Positions 1 through 7,302 of a stretch of DNA of 8,551 nt are shown piece by piece (within the stretch, counting starts at the first letter, position 1; each line of letters opens with the position of its first letter). The DNA is from an uncultured Arsenicibacter sp. GTDB lineage: Bacteria; Bacteroidota; Bacteroidia; Cytophagales; Spirosomataceae. Made by a program: the position numbers and the translations under genes. The notes under the pieces were generated by a model. That model ran no database searches. It had not been told where the DNA came from and worked only from the letters and a program-made list of their open reading frames with translations. Location of the stretch: assembly GCF_945952095.1 (NCBI RefSeq), contig NZ_CAMFHL010000295.1, positions 1-8,551 on the forward strand, written 5' to 3'.

Positions 1-1
1 G

Positions 2-3000
2 GTCTACACAGAGAAATTCGGTGAAGTGCTGGGCAAGCTATTCGACGAAATCAAGACCGAACTATCCAGAAAACTTGCACCGACAAGGATAATCAAAGTG
101 AATGGTTTACTGGTTCGGTTGACAGGTGAAGAAAACTCAGACTGGCAGGTTGGCGGTAAGGTAAAAGTAATTACCTATCAGTATCCTGCCGGCAACGAAA
201 TCATTCCGTCAAACCAGCGGTATCGTACAGCTGATATGCTCCATGGTACTATTTCTGCACCAACAGGCTTCTTAACGTCTGTCCGGTCAAGCATTGAGCG
301 CTTACGGAACCGGCCGGCAGACATAGATGAATCAATTGCTTACTACAATTCCGTTAAGCAGGAGTTTGGTAAGAATGCCGCCAAAGAGTTTAAGGATCAG
401 GCCAAACTGGATAAGGTTGAACAGGATGTGCTTGATCTGAAAGCCAAAATGGAGGAAGAATCAAATGCACAGGAAGAACTTGCTAATAACAAGTCTGAAC
501 AGAGCAAAGAACCGGATACAGCTGAACCGAAATTCAGCCTTGTCGGTGTAAATGCACAACTGGCAGAGGATATTAAAAACCAGCTGGGACCGGCACAGGC
601 CAGATATGTATCATCGGGCCTTGCTAAGTATTCATTTGCCCAGATTCAGAACTCTACGGCCTTGCGGAAAGTATGGGATAGAATCCGGCTGGAAACAGGC
701 TGGCATAAATCAGTTGATGGTAAATGGGTGTATGAAGTCAGCGATAAAGGCATCAAGCTGAAAGTTAACCTCAAAAATATCATTAAAGCCGTAAATGATA
801 GTCCGAAGTTGCAGGCTGTTTATAACTTAGCAGATGTGATCAGTCATGATCTGTTGTTTGAGTTATATCCGGAAATAAAAGGTAAGCAGTTTATCTTCTA
901 TAGTGAACCGGCTCAGAATAACTTCTTTTTTACCGGAGCCTATGACCCAGAAGCAGATAATTTCTTGTTCAACATAAATTATCTTGAAAATGGAACTACC
1001 GATTCAGATATCAGAAGATTCTTGTCGACTACTACCCACGAACTTCAACACTTTGTCCAGGGACGAGAAAATTTCGACCCTGGTTCAAATCCTGAAGCTG
1101 CAGAAGCATGGCTCGATACCCCCGCAGGAACAGCCAGCCCATTCAGAGCAAGATACGATGATATACGTCGACGGATTGCCGAAAGTAAAAATGGAACTGA
1201 TGAATCTGTTAAGCTTGCTTTAAGGGATAAAACATTACTACTGGATGAGGTTTACAGGCATAGCGCAGGCGAGATTCAGGCCAGATCAGTTGGCAATCGG
1301 TATGAGCTGAATGAGTCTGAGTTAAAACGGTCAAATCCTTATTCATCCGACGCGGTTGGTAATGTTGATTTCAGTAATGCCTGGGTGTATAACTCTAATG
1401 GCACTAAACAGGCTTTAAGCACTTTTATTGAAGAAAATCAATCAATTTCAACTAAAAGTGCAATAGATCAGGTTGTTTCCCGGATTCGGGAAACCATGCC
1501 GGGTGTCGAAATCATTTCGGACATGGCTGGTTATGAAGCTGCGCTTAAAGAAAGCGGAGCCGAAAAACTGCTAAAAGGCCGTAAACCAAAAGGTTTTATC
1601 TGGAAGGGTAAGGTATACCTCAACCCGCAGACAGCAACGGCCGAAACGCCCCTGCATGAGATTGGCCACCTTTGGGCCGAATCTGCCCGTAAAACACAGC
1701 TGGAACGTTATCGGAAAGGGACTGAACTCGTACGCAGCAGCCGGTATATGGACGAGGTTATGAATGACCCGTACTACCGGACTCTTTCGCAGGAAGACCA
1801 GCTGGAGGAGGCACTGGCAAGAGCCATCGGCGATAAGGGTTCACGATTTATGTTACCATCCCGGCGCTCGACATTCAGACAGTTTCTGGATAGCCTTTGG
1901 AGTGGCCTTAAAAAGGCATTAGGTGTAACGCGGGCTACTGATCTGGAAAATATGAGTCTGGATGATTTTGTTAAAACTGTTATCGGACAACTGCAGCAAG
2001 GCGGGAACCTTTCGTCGACCAGCGGCTTTAAACCGGAACTTTCCGCTATGTCCGGTCAAAACCCGCAGACTGATACCATGGGCGATGATATGCCGCCAAT
2101 CGGTATGATCAAAGGCGAGGCTGTACGTACCGTCGACCAGTGGAAACAGATTGCTGAAAATGCGTTCCGGAATCCGAAATCGTTTATCAGCAAGCTGGGT
2201 GCAGCCGATGCTCCGCGATTTACCGGTGTTAATCCGAATCTATGGCAGTATCGCCGGCCATTCCGCGTAGCGAATGTGAGCCTTGAAGACCTGAAGGTTG
2301 ACGGAGAGGATTTCGATTATGCCGAGTTTAGCCGTGAGTTGACAGATCGTCTCCGTATTGCCGACGAGTTAGCAACAGCGGCCGGCGCAAAATCAATCAA
2401 AGCCGAGTTAAACAAGCGTATGGCGGAAGCCGGTATTGAGGTAAATCCTGAACTGGCCTACGATGATCCCAGGTATATCCGGAAGATTTATGATGCCTTG
2501 TTTGAAGTCAAACGGATGGGTGAAAAGGAAGGCTCAACGGGTAAGTTTCTGACTGCAGTTGATAAGGAATTTATCAAAGAGGTAGAAAAACAGACAGGCT
2601 GGCGGCTTGTAGGTCCGGAGACACTGGAGTACGATAAGGATTCGCCTAAGAAGTATCACCCGAGAGGGTACTATGCCGGCGGCAATTCAGTTGTCAGGCT
2701 GGCAGGCTTTAAGATTTCGCAGATCATGCAGCGGTTCGCGGAAATCTACGAGGATACCAGCAATCGCGGTAAGGCATTCCGGTTTGTCGTCGACAAAATG
2801 CGTCGCTGGATAAATCTGGAAACGTTCATTGGCCTTATCGACGATGAAGCCGGTTCGCTGAAAAAACTCTTTACCGACCTTCGCAGAGAGACGCAGCGGA
2901 ATGCTGATTATGTCGGCAATATTCTGGATGCAAAAATGGAAACGTTGCGCCGCAAAATTGCCCCGTATAGTCAGACATGGGCCGGTACCGACGCAAAGAC

Positions 3001-5320
3001 AGTCGATATTGAAACCTATGACGTTGAAGGCGGGGAGGTAGTTACCCGTACAATCAGTGTGCCGGTCGCCAACGCCATGGCATTGGTACGCCAGGCAGAA
3101 ACACAGCTTTCAAGCCGGTACAACCGGTTAACGGCCGTATGGTCAACAGAACCGAAACTGACACAGCTGGCAGAGAAAAACGCGGATGGTACCTATCGCC
3201 GGATTGCATCCGGTTCGGTATGGTATGATGAATCGACCGGCAAAACACACTATCTGAATATAAGCCAGAAGACCTTTGACCAGTTAAGCCAGATGTTTAA
3301 CCCGAAGGTGAAGGTGAAGGTATTCAAAAAGATTTCAGAAGAAGTTTCGGTAGTAACGGCCAATGGTCAGGTTGCTAACCGTTCGGTACCAAAAGTTGTC
3401 AGCAAAGATGTCATGGTGCCGGTTCTGGATATACAGCGGATGCTGGCCAGTGGTGATACATCATTTGTCTGGAGCCAGCAGCCGGCATTGAGTGAGATCA
3501 GGGAGAACCGTGGCTTAAATGCGTTTTCTGATTCGGAAAGCCTGTCCGTTCAATACCTGAATGTAGACCAGGCAGAGTACCAGCGCCTGCAACGGGAGTA
3601 CAGTAATGCAGCGGAAACATACGGCAATGAGGTCGATGCCTATAAAGCGTTGATTGACGTTTTCAACGATCAGAAGGTTAAACAATCAATCAAACAGGAG
3701 TCTGAATTATTACGGCCGGGTGAGCAGTTCAATGAGGTTGGCGATTACTACAGCCTGCAGGTATATGAATCCGGAGACGCCAGAGCGCAGAGCCGGAACG
3801 CAACCCGTACGCTCGATCAGAACCGGCGATTGCTGCAGCGGACAGGCGCATCCAGAGCCCTGCTATTGCGCGATCCGGTGATTGAAGCCAATTCGTACGT
3901 TAATGCCATCCGTGATGTTATGTCATATGCACGGCTGGTCGACAACCTCAACAACCTGCAGACGCAGCTGGGCAATGATTATGACGGGCCGGCGTCTCAG
4001 ATGTTGCAGGATTATATCAAGTCGATTGCCGGCGACCTCAAAGACCGGCGTTACAAACTGGCCCAGCGCCGGGCTGAAGGCGGAGTGTCTGCCATTCTTG
4101 ATACCGGTATGCGCCGGTTCACGCAATCGGTGTTCAGCTTCAACGTAGGCTTGCCCCTGAAGCAAACGGCAACGTATGCGGCGGCCTACGGCCAGAACCT
4201 CATCGACGATCTGCACCTGAAAAGTTCGGCCGCGCTTGGTACGCTGGCAAGATTATCAGCCGGGGCGTATAAGGATTGGGAAGCCGCAGCGGACGTTGAT
4301 CCGGAAACCGGCAGAGGATTCAAAGGTGCAATTACCGGTATGGAGACACAGGATGCCCGATTGCTGCAGGAATTGATGGGGCTCGATATTACCGACCCCG
4401 GTATACAGCAACAGTACCAGCAACAGGCGGCAACGCTGATTGCCAGGGCAACTTTCCGGCAGAGCGTAGCGACCGGCGACGTTGAATATAAGGATACAAA
4501 CATTACCAACCTGCCGGATAAGGCCGATAAAGCCCTGCAGAAACTCGACGAATGGACAAACCGGTATGGATTATCGGCCATGAGACGGGCAGATCTGGCA
4601 GTTATTCTTTCCTACTACGTTGCCGCCAAAGAACAGGCAAAAGCGGAAGGCCTGACCGAAGGCAGTCCGGAGTTCAGAGCCAGAGCGGTTGAACTGACGG
4701 AGAATGTGGTTTACGCAACCAACATGATGGGTCAGTTGTCGGATATGACGCCAATGCAACGGTCACTGGATTGGGTAACGAAGGCATTAGGTCTGTTCAG
4801 TGGCCAGCAGCAGAAGATTCTGAACATGATCATTGCACGGTTAGGCGATTGGTCCAAAACCGGCGCGGAAGCCGATATGAAACGTCTGGCATCGGCCGTT
4901 GGCTGGGGTGTTGTGATGAACGCCTTATGGGTTAGTCTGGTAACAGCCGGTGCCAGTGCGCTTATGGCAGTACTGTCCGGACGCGAACCCAACGATGAAT
5001 GGCAGGCCCAGCTTGGTTACGACTTTGTACGAAACGTGAGCGGAACGGTTCCGGGGCTGGGAAGCGCAGCGGCCGAATATTTTATCAGCCTGAATGATAC
5101 GCGGTATGGCACCGATCCCATGGTAAGCTACCCACCGGTTGAAATTATGCAGCAATCGATGGATGCACTGAACGGTACAAAGAACTGGCTGATGGAGGAA
5201 GACCCGAAAAAGGCGGAGCGGTCACGAGACAGCGCGGTCAACAATACGACCGATGTACTGACGAAAATGACCGGGATGCCGACATCAGTGGTCAGGATAG
5301 CCAAAGGAATGATGGAGTAA
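2..5320 (+). CDS. Large polyvalent phage protein with two zincin metallopeptidase motifs; 5' end beyond the window
   Basis: The frame is open to the left edge. The first possible start, GTG at 26, has no ribosome binding site and is preceded by in-frame sense codons, so the gene is 5'-truncated here. Residues are numbered from that GTG. A charged coiled-coil-like stretch lies near 118-160, then a linker with KFSL. An ETGW...DGKWVYE segment precedes a first zincin motif HELQH (338-342), with AGEIQAR (Glu 416) as the likely third zinc ligand. A second zincin motif, HEIGH (544-548), is followed by EEALARAIG (594-602). The middle and C-terminal thousand residues are mostly helical. One hydrophobic segment lies at about 1620-1652, after a region resembling the C-terminal part of large polyvalent phage proteins (LPD38-like, from memory). 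Such proteins are thought to be packaged with or injected alongside phage DNA; that role is inference. The peptidase substrates are unknown. An A/T-flanked hairpin follows the TAA stop. Confidence 0.88.
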   Translation, partial: VYTEKFGEVLGKLFDEIKTELSRKLAPTRIIKVNGLLVRLTGEENSDWQVGGKVKVITYQYPAGNEIIPSNQRYRTADMLHGTISAPTGFLTSVRSSIERLRNRPADIDESIAYYNSVKQEFGKNAAKEFKDQAKLDKVEQDVLDLKAKMEEESNAQEELANNKSEQSKEPDTAEPKFSLVGVNAQLAEDIKNQLGPAQARYVSSGLAKYSFAQIQNSTALRKVWDRIRLETGWHKSVDGKWVYEVSDKGIKLKVNLKNIIKAVNDSPKLQAVYNLADVISHDLLFELYPEIKGKQFIFYSEPAQNNFFFTGAYDPEADNFLFNINYLENGTTDSDIRRFLSTTTHELQHFVQGRENFDPGSNPEAAEAWLDTPAGTASPFRARYDDIRRRIAESKNGTDESVKLALRDKTLLLDEVYRHSAGEIQARSVGNRYELNESELKRSNPYSSDAVGNVDFSNAWVYNSNGTKQALSTFIEENQSISTKSAIDQVVSRIRETMPGVEIISDMAGYEAALKESGAEKLLKGRKPKGFIWKGKVYLNPQTATAETPLHEIGHLWAESARKTQLERYRKGTELVRSSRYMDEVMNDPYYRTLSQEDQLEEALARAIGDKGSRFMLPSRRSTFRQFLDSLWSGLKKALGVTRATDLENMSLDDFVKTVIGQLQQGGNLSSTSGFKPELSAMSGQNPQTDTMGDDMPPIGMIKGEAVRTVDQWKQIAENAFRNPKSFISKLGAADAPRFTGVNPNLWQYRRPFRVANVSLEDLKVDGEDFDYAEFSRELTDRLRIADELATAAGAKSIKAELNKRMAEAGIEVNPELAYDDPRYIRKIYDALFEVKRMGEKEGSTGKFLTAVDKEFIKEVEKQTGWRLVGPETLEYDKDSPKKYHPRGYYAGGNSVVRLAGFKISQIMQRFAEIYEDTSNRGKAFRFVVDKMRRWINLETFIGLIDDEAGSLKKLFTDLRRETQRNADYVGNILDAKMETLRRKIAPYSQTWAGTDAKTVDIETYDVEGGEVVTRTISVPVANAMALVRQAETQLSSRYNRLTAVWSTEPKLTQLAEKNADGTYRRIASGSVWYDESTGKTHYLNISQKTFDQLSQMFNPKVKVKVFKKISEEVSVVTANGQVANRSVPKVVSKDVMVPVLDIQRMLASGDTSFVWSQQPALSEIRENRGLNAFSDSESLSVQYLNVDQAEYQRLQREYSNAAETYGNEVDAYKALIDVFNDQKVKQSIKQESELLRPGEQFNEVGDYYSLQVYESGDARAQSRNATRTLDQNRRLLQRTGASRALLLRDPVIEANSYVNAIRDVMSYARLVDNLNNLQTQLGNDYDGPASQMLQDYIKSIAGDLKDRRYKLAQRRAEGGVSAILDTGMRRFTQSVFSFNVGLPLKQTATYAAAYGQNLIDDLHLKSSAALGTLARLSAGAYKDWEAAADVDPETGRGFKGAITGMETQDARLLQELMGLDITDPGIQQQYQQQAATLIARATFRQSVATGDVEYKDTNITNLPDKADKALQKLDEWTNRYGLSAMRRADLAVILSYYVAAKEQAKAEGLTEGSPEFRARAVELTENVVYATNMMGQLSDMTPMQRSLDWVTKALGLFSGQQQKILNMIIARLGDWSKTGAEADMKRLASAVGWGVVMNALWVSLVTAGASALMAVLSGREPNDEWQAQLGYDFVRNVSGTVPGLGSAAAEYFISLNDTRYGTDPMVSYPPVEIMQQSMDALNGTKNWLMEEDPKKAERSRDSAVNNTTDVLTKMTGMPTSVVRIAKGMME

Positions 5321-5322
5321 CG

Positions 5323-5351
5323 AAAAAGCCGGGCCCCTGCCCGGCTTTTTT
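5323..5351. terminator. Bidirectional rho-independent terminator between convergent genes
   Basis: A perfect stem AAAAAGCCGGGC / GCCCGGCTTTTT encloses the 4-nt loop CCCT. It starts 2 nt after the stop codon of the large plus-strand gene and lies 1 nt from the stop of the last minus-strand gene (tta at 5353-5355). The A-tract on one side and T-tract on the other give a U-tail in both directions, so it can serve both converging transcripts. Confidence 0.93.
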
Positions 5352-5352
5352 A

Positions 5353-5457
5353 TTAGTGCCAGTGATCGGTCCATGATTTGTACCACCACCACATCAGAAG
5401 CAGAGCTATTATGCCGGCTCCCAGCGCAAAAAGGATGGATTTAATAAGGATTACCAT
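5353..5457 (-). CDS. 34-aa single-pass membrane protein
   Basis: A very short frame starting with ATG at 5457 and ending in TAA at 5353-5355. The product begins MVILIKSILFALGAGIIALL and continues through a Trp-rich boundary (MWWWY) to a short polar tail ending TDHWH. This is one obvious transmembrane helix (about residues 3-25) followed by an aromatic interface and a small soluble end. The start lies inside the last codons of the 94-aa gene (17-nt overlap), a usual arrangement for translationally coupled phage genes. It is the last gene before the shared terminator. No family is recognised. Small hydrophobic phage proteins of this size include holin-like, superinfection-exclusion and envelope-modifying proteins, but nothing here distinguishes them. 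Confidence is limited by the length. Confidence 0.55.
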   Translation of the reverse strand: MVILIKSILFALGAGIIALLLMWWWYKSWTDHWH

Positions 5458-5725
5458 TCGGGTCAATTCTTTTCTGAAGCTCCGTAATCATTTCGGCCAT
5501 TGTCAGGATAAGCCACCGTGCATTCTCATAATATGGGGCGTTATCGTATGTGAAGCCATTAGGGTCTTCCTTACTCAGTTTTTCCCGCAGAAACGGATAT
5601 TGCTGCAGCAAGGCACCTACTCTGTCCGGAACTACATCATCCGACAAAAGGAAGTTGTCAACAGCTTCTTTAGAGTGCAGCAAGGCGTAAACAAACGGTC
5701 TCTTTTCGATTTCGGAAACGTCCAT
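5441..5725 (-). CDS. Hypothetical 94-aa soluble helical protein
   Basis: No family is recognised. The protein starts MDVSEIEKRPFVYALLHSKE and has no membrane segment. It is acidic and mainly helical, with a Pro/Tyr-rich middle (NGFTYDNAPYYENARW, about residues 56-71) and a C-terminal amphipathic helix (MAEMITELQKRI). The ATG at 5725 lies 2 nt after the TAG of the upstream 72-aa gene (TAG-TT-ATG on the minus strand), and its 3' end overlaps the 34-aa gene, so it is the soluble member of a coupled run of membrane-protein genes. No Shine-Dalgarno sequence is visible; translation probably depends on re-initiation from the gene before it. It could be a partner of the neighbouring membrane proteins, which is inference from position only. 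Confidence 0.75.
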   Translation of the reverse strand: MDVSEIEKRPFVYALLHSKEAVDNFLLSDDVVPDRVGALLQQYPFLREKLSKEDPNGFTYDNAPYYENARWLILTMAEMITELQKRIDPNGNPY

Positions 5726-5727
5726 AA

Positions 5728-5946
5728 CTACTGGAAAAACCTTCGTAAAGGGAGCTGATAAAACCGGACATAATCAGGTGAGTCCGGACTGCCGACCTCA
5801 AAACTCCAGCCATTCCAGACGCACCAGAAAATGATTCCTGCAACCAGATACCAGATCAGTTTCTCCAGATACGTAACAATCAGGGCGGCAATAAGCACTG
5901 ACGGGAGAATCACATATTCAACGAGTGTATCTACCAGCCGGCGCAT
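5728..5946 (-). CDS. 72-aa two-helix membrane protein
   Basis: Two adjacent hydrophobic segments are visible, roughly residues 9-26 (EYVILPSVLIAALIVTY) and 31-47 (IWYLVAGIIFWCVWNGW), joined by a very short LEK-type turn. A polar tail with basic residues at the extreme end (PLRRFFQ) follows. The hairpin-like topology and small size are typical of phage holins and other small membrane effectors, but there is no diagnostic motif and no adjacent lysin in the window, so holin is only one possibility. The start codon shares one base with the stop of the 86-aa gene (TAATG on the minus strand), implying translational coupling. No ribosome binding site is visible. Confidence 0.75.
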   Translation of the reverse strand: MRRLVDTLVEYVILPSVLIAALIVTYLEKLIWYLVAGIIFWCVWNGWSFEVGSPDSPDYVRFYQLPLRRFFQ

Positions 5947-6206
5947 TATTTCAGAATGTGTAATACAACAGCGATAATGAAATACAGGACACCAACCAGC
6001 AGCATCGATGCCGCTATCTGATCCGTCATTCCGGAATGTAACGGCCGGACGTTGAAATTTGAGCCCAATTCAAACTTAACCCGATTAACATATTCAGGAT
6101 TTTCTTCACGCCACTTCTGGGCTTTTGCCTTATTGAATTGTAGGATGATGAAGCCGGCTACTGACAGTACGGCCCCGATGATAATGTGAGGTACCATAGA
6201 ATTCAT
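5946..6206 (-). CDS. 86-aa membrane protein with two terminal helices
   Basis: A hydrophobic helix near the N-terminus (about 5-23, VPHIIIGAVLSVAGFIILQF) is followed by a soluble, charged central loop of about 40 residues (KAKAQKWREENPEYVNRVKF onward). A second helix closes the protein (about 67-84, ASMLLVGVLYFIIAVVLHIL). No family is recognised. It is the first gene of the run 86-72-94-34 aa and overlaps the next start by one base. ATG at 6206 gives MNSM; the second Met three codons on is an alternative start. The region just before the ATG is occupied by a 12-bp hairpin, so either transcription starts after it or the hairpin limits translation. The loop may face either side of the membrane; the sequence does not settle this. 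Confidence 0.75.
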   Translation of the reverse strand: MNSMVPHIIIGAVLSVAGFIILQFNKAKAQKWREENPEYVNRVKFELGSNFNVRPLHSGMTDQIAASMLLVGVLYFIIAVVLHILK

Positions 6207-6213
6207 TGTTACA

Positions 6214-6246
6214 AAACAGGCGACTCAAAGATTAAGCCGCCTGTTT
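6214..6246 (-). terminator. Terminator-like hairpin downstream of the Acb2/Tad1-like gene
   Basis: On the minus strand AAACAGGCGGCT pairs with AGTCGCCTGTTT, 12 pairs including one G-U, with a 9-nt loop and a T-rich exit. On the plus strand the same position would be an A-C mismatch, which favours function in minus-strand RNA. It lies about 30 nt after the stop of the 84-aa gene and 8 nt before the ATG of the 86-aa membrane protein, so it may also sequester that gene's initiation region. Confidence 0.7.
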
Positions 6247-6274
6247 CCTTTCATAACTTCATTTACACGAATTG

Positions 6275-6529
6275 TTAATCCTGCCAGGTAAGGGCTTTGA
6301 CTGCCCACATCTGGGCATCAATTGCCTGCAGAATTGCATGTTCTGAAAGAACATGAGCCATTGGACTTTTTGTTGATTTACGCAGGTCATTCAGTTTGTC
6401 GATGGCATCTGCAAAGGTTTGTTTAATCTGGCCAACCTCGTCACTACCTGACGGGTTGAAGCGGAGACCGACTGCCTTCTGGCCGAAGGTCAATTCTTCT
6501 GTTTTTGGCGAACTGTCCAAAATTGACAT
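6275..6529 (-). CDS. Acb2/Tad1 hairpin-family protein, putative cyclic-nucleotide sponge against CBASS or Thoeris
   Basis: An 84-aa protein. Visible marks are TFGQKAVGLRFNPSG (14-28), a first helix VGQIKQTFADAIDKLNDLR (32-50), and a second helix ending AQMWAVKALTW (72-82). From memory this FNPSG...helix...MWAVKA layout and size match the small phage family that includes Acb2 (anti-CBASS, T4 Vs.4 type) and Tad1 (anti-Thoeris). These form helical-hairpin oligomers that bind and sequester the cyclic nucleotide or cyclic ADP-ribose signals of bacterial defence. Which signal this member binds, or whether it still binds one, cannot be read from sequence. No Shine-Dalgarno is seen before the ATG (leader CACCTTTAAAATCA). 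Upstream lies a structured non-coding element; a terminator-like hairpin follows. The gene thus appears to be its own unit within an accessory block. The alternative is a family member of unknown function. Confidence 0.65.
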   Translation of the reverse strand: MSILDSSPKTEELTFGQKAVGLRFNPSGSDEVGQIKQTFADAIDKLNDLRKSTKSPMAHVLSEHAILQAIDAQMWAVKALTWQD

Positions 6530-6577
6530 TGATTTTAAAGGTGAAACAAATTGGAAAAAGTAGAAATCAGTAAGTGT

Positions 6578-6758
6578 ATTGCCTCAGTTCAAAAAGGGTA
6601 TATTGCTCTATTACGGAGTAGCTGAGAGTGAAACTTACCGTAACGTTGCCCTGTCAACTGCCAGTCAGGTACTGCTATCGTGACTCTCAGCAATGACGCA
6701 TTGTACCTCTGTCTGAACTTAATCTTTGTCAGTCCCTGCTTCTTAATACTGAGGCAAT
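6578..6758 (-). ncRNA. Candidate structured RNA closed by an 11-bp inverted repeat
   Basis: ATTGCCTCAGT (6578-6588) is perfectly complementary to ACTGAGGCAAT (6748-6758). Inside it are AGTTCA (6586-6591) / TGAACT (6714-6719), GGTA (6597-6600) / TACC (6704-6707), and a perfect 9-bp helix GCTGAGAGT (6621-6629) / ACTCTCAGC (6683-6691). The nested order gives a long rod with bulges. There is no protein frame of note in this roughly 230-nt gap. On the minus strand it begins 3 nt after the compact tRNA-like sequence and ends about 50 nt before the Acb2/Tad1-like ATG. It could therefore be a stand-alone RNA or a long leader. The perfect helices do not show which strand is transcribed; minus is chosen from context. 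Confidence 0.45.
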
Positions 6759-6761
6759 TCG

Positions 6762-6828
6762 ACCGGAAGGGTGGATTCGAACCACCGACCTGCGCACAGG
6801 CGCTCTCTGGCCACTGAGTTACTTCCGG
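6762..6828 (-). tRNA. Compact tRNA-like sequence with a shortened anticodon arm
   Basis: On the minus strand CCGGAAG pairs with CTTCCGG as a 7-bp acceptor stem. A textbook T-arm is present (GGTGG TTCGAAT CCACC), and a D-arm-like CTCAGTGGCCAGAGAG has CTC/GAG pairs. Between the D and T arms only about 16 nt remain. They contain CCTG-TGCG-CAGG, a 4-bp stem with a 4-nt loop, instead of a 5-bp stem, 7-nt loop and variable region. The total is 67 nt before any CCA, about 6 shorter than usual; CCA is not encoded (TCG follows). No amino acid is assigned because no normal anticodon loop can be drawn. The best anticodon reading, GCG, needs a mismatched stem. The 5' end overlaps the stop codon of the 150-aa gene. 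It may be a degenerate tRNA or a tRNA mimic. Confidence 0.6.
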
Positions 6829-7271
6829 AAAGAATCTGGAATTACCTTATCAAGAAATACCCAAATCTTACCTTTAATCGGGGCTATTTTCCCTGCTGTT
6901 TCCTTTTCAACTTCAGGGACTTTGACGATTACTTTGGATAGTTCACTTAATAGGACGCTTATCTTTTCGCAGAGAATTTTATTTTCATTAATGGCTGCCA
7001 GGACATCTGTGGGAAGGGTAGTTCCATGATTTATCATAGTCCACATATTCCCGTCTGATAGCTTTAAATCAATCACATCTCTATTCTTTGCATCATCAGA
7101 TATAAAGCAGCGGAAATCCTTACTTGGGAACAGCAAAATGACATTATCTTTTGCTTTGAGTAGTTCGTTGGTTACTTTCTGTGCCTCTTGGGCTTCAGTA
7201 AGTAATCCTTGATATTCATGATAAGGGAGAGTCACTGTGACTCTTTCTGCGTTTACCCTGTTGAATGACAT
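6819..7271 (-). CDS. Hypothetical 150-aa phage protein
   Basis: No family is recognised. The N-terminal part, RVTVTLPYHEYQGLLTEAQE (about 11-30), reads like a beta strand followed by a helix. A predicted helical or coiled-coil stretch follows (ALTEAQ-type, about 24-43), then a mixed central region and another long helix near 95-118 (NENKILCEKISVLLSELSKV). The C-terminus ends VFLDKVIPDSFRK, with no membrane segment. The coding sequence is A/T-richer than the large plus-strand gene, which may reflect separate acquisition. The ATG at 7271 follows AGTAACTGGAA, with no clear Shine-Dalgarno. The TAA stop (6819-6821) is positions 8-10 of the overlapping tRNA-like sequence, so the last codons and the RNA's acceptor strand share DNA. 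The gene sits after a terminator and probably starts a new unit. Confidence 0.75.
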   Translation of the reverse strand: MSFNRVNAERVTVTLPYHEYQGLLTEAQEAQKVTNELLKAKDNVILLFPSKDFRCFISDDAKNRDVIDLKLSDGNMWTMINHGTTLPTDVLAAINENKILCEKISVLLSELSKVIVKVPEVEKETAGKIAPIKGKIWVFLDKVIPDSFRK

Positions 7272-7302
7272 TTCCAGTTACTGTGATTGTCGTTATTAAA
7301 AA

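Noticed and set aside
3302..3321. Short tandem GTGAAG units in the large gene (KVKVKV)
   Set aside because: Only three units within coding sequence; explained by a beta-strand-like peptide and not a meaningful repeat array.
3923..5155. Several minus-strand frames of 62-131 codons inside the large gene
   Set aside because: They are shadows of a strongly supported coding frame and have no family resemblance.
5378..5758. A 126-codon plus-strand frame
   Set aside because: It covers the 34-aa and 94-aa minus-strand genes and part of the 72-aa gene, sits after the terminator, and its product has no domain-like pattern.
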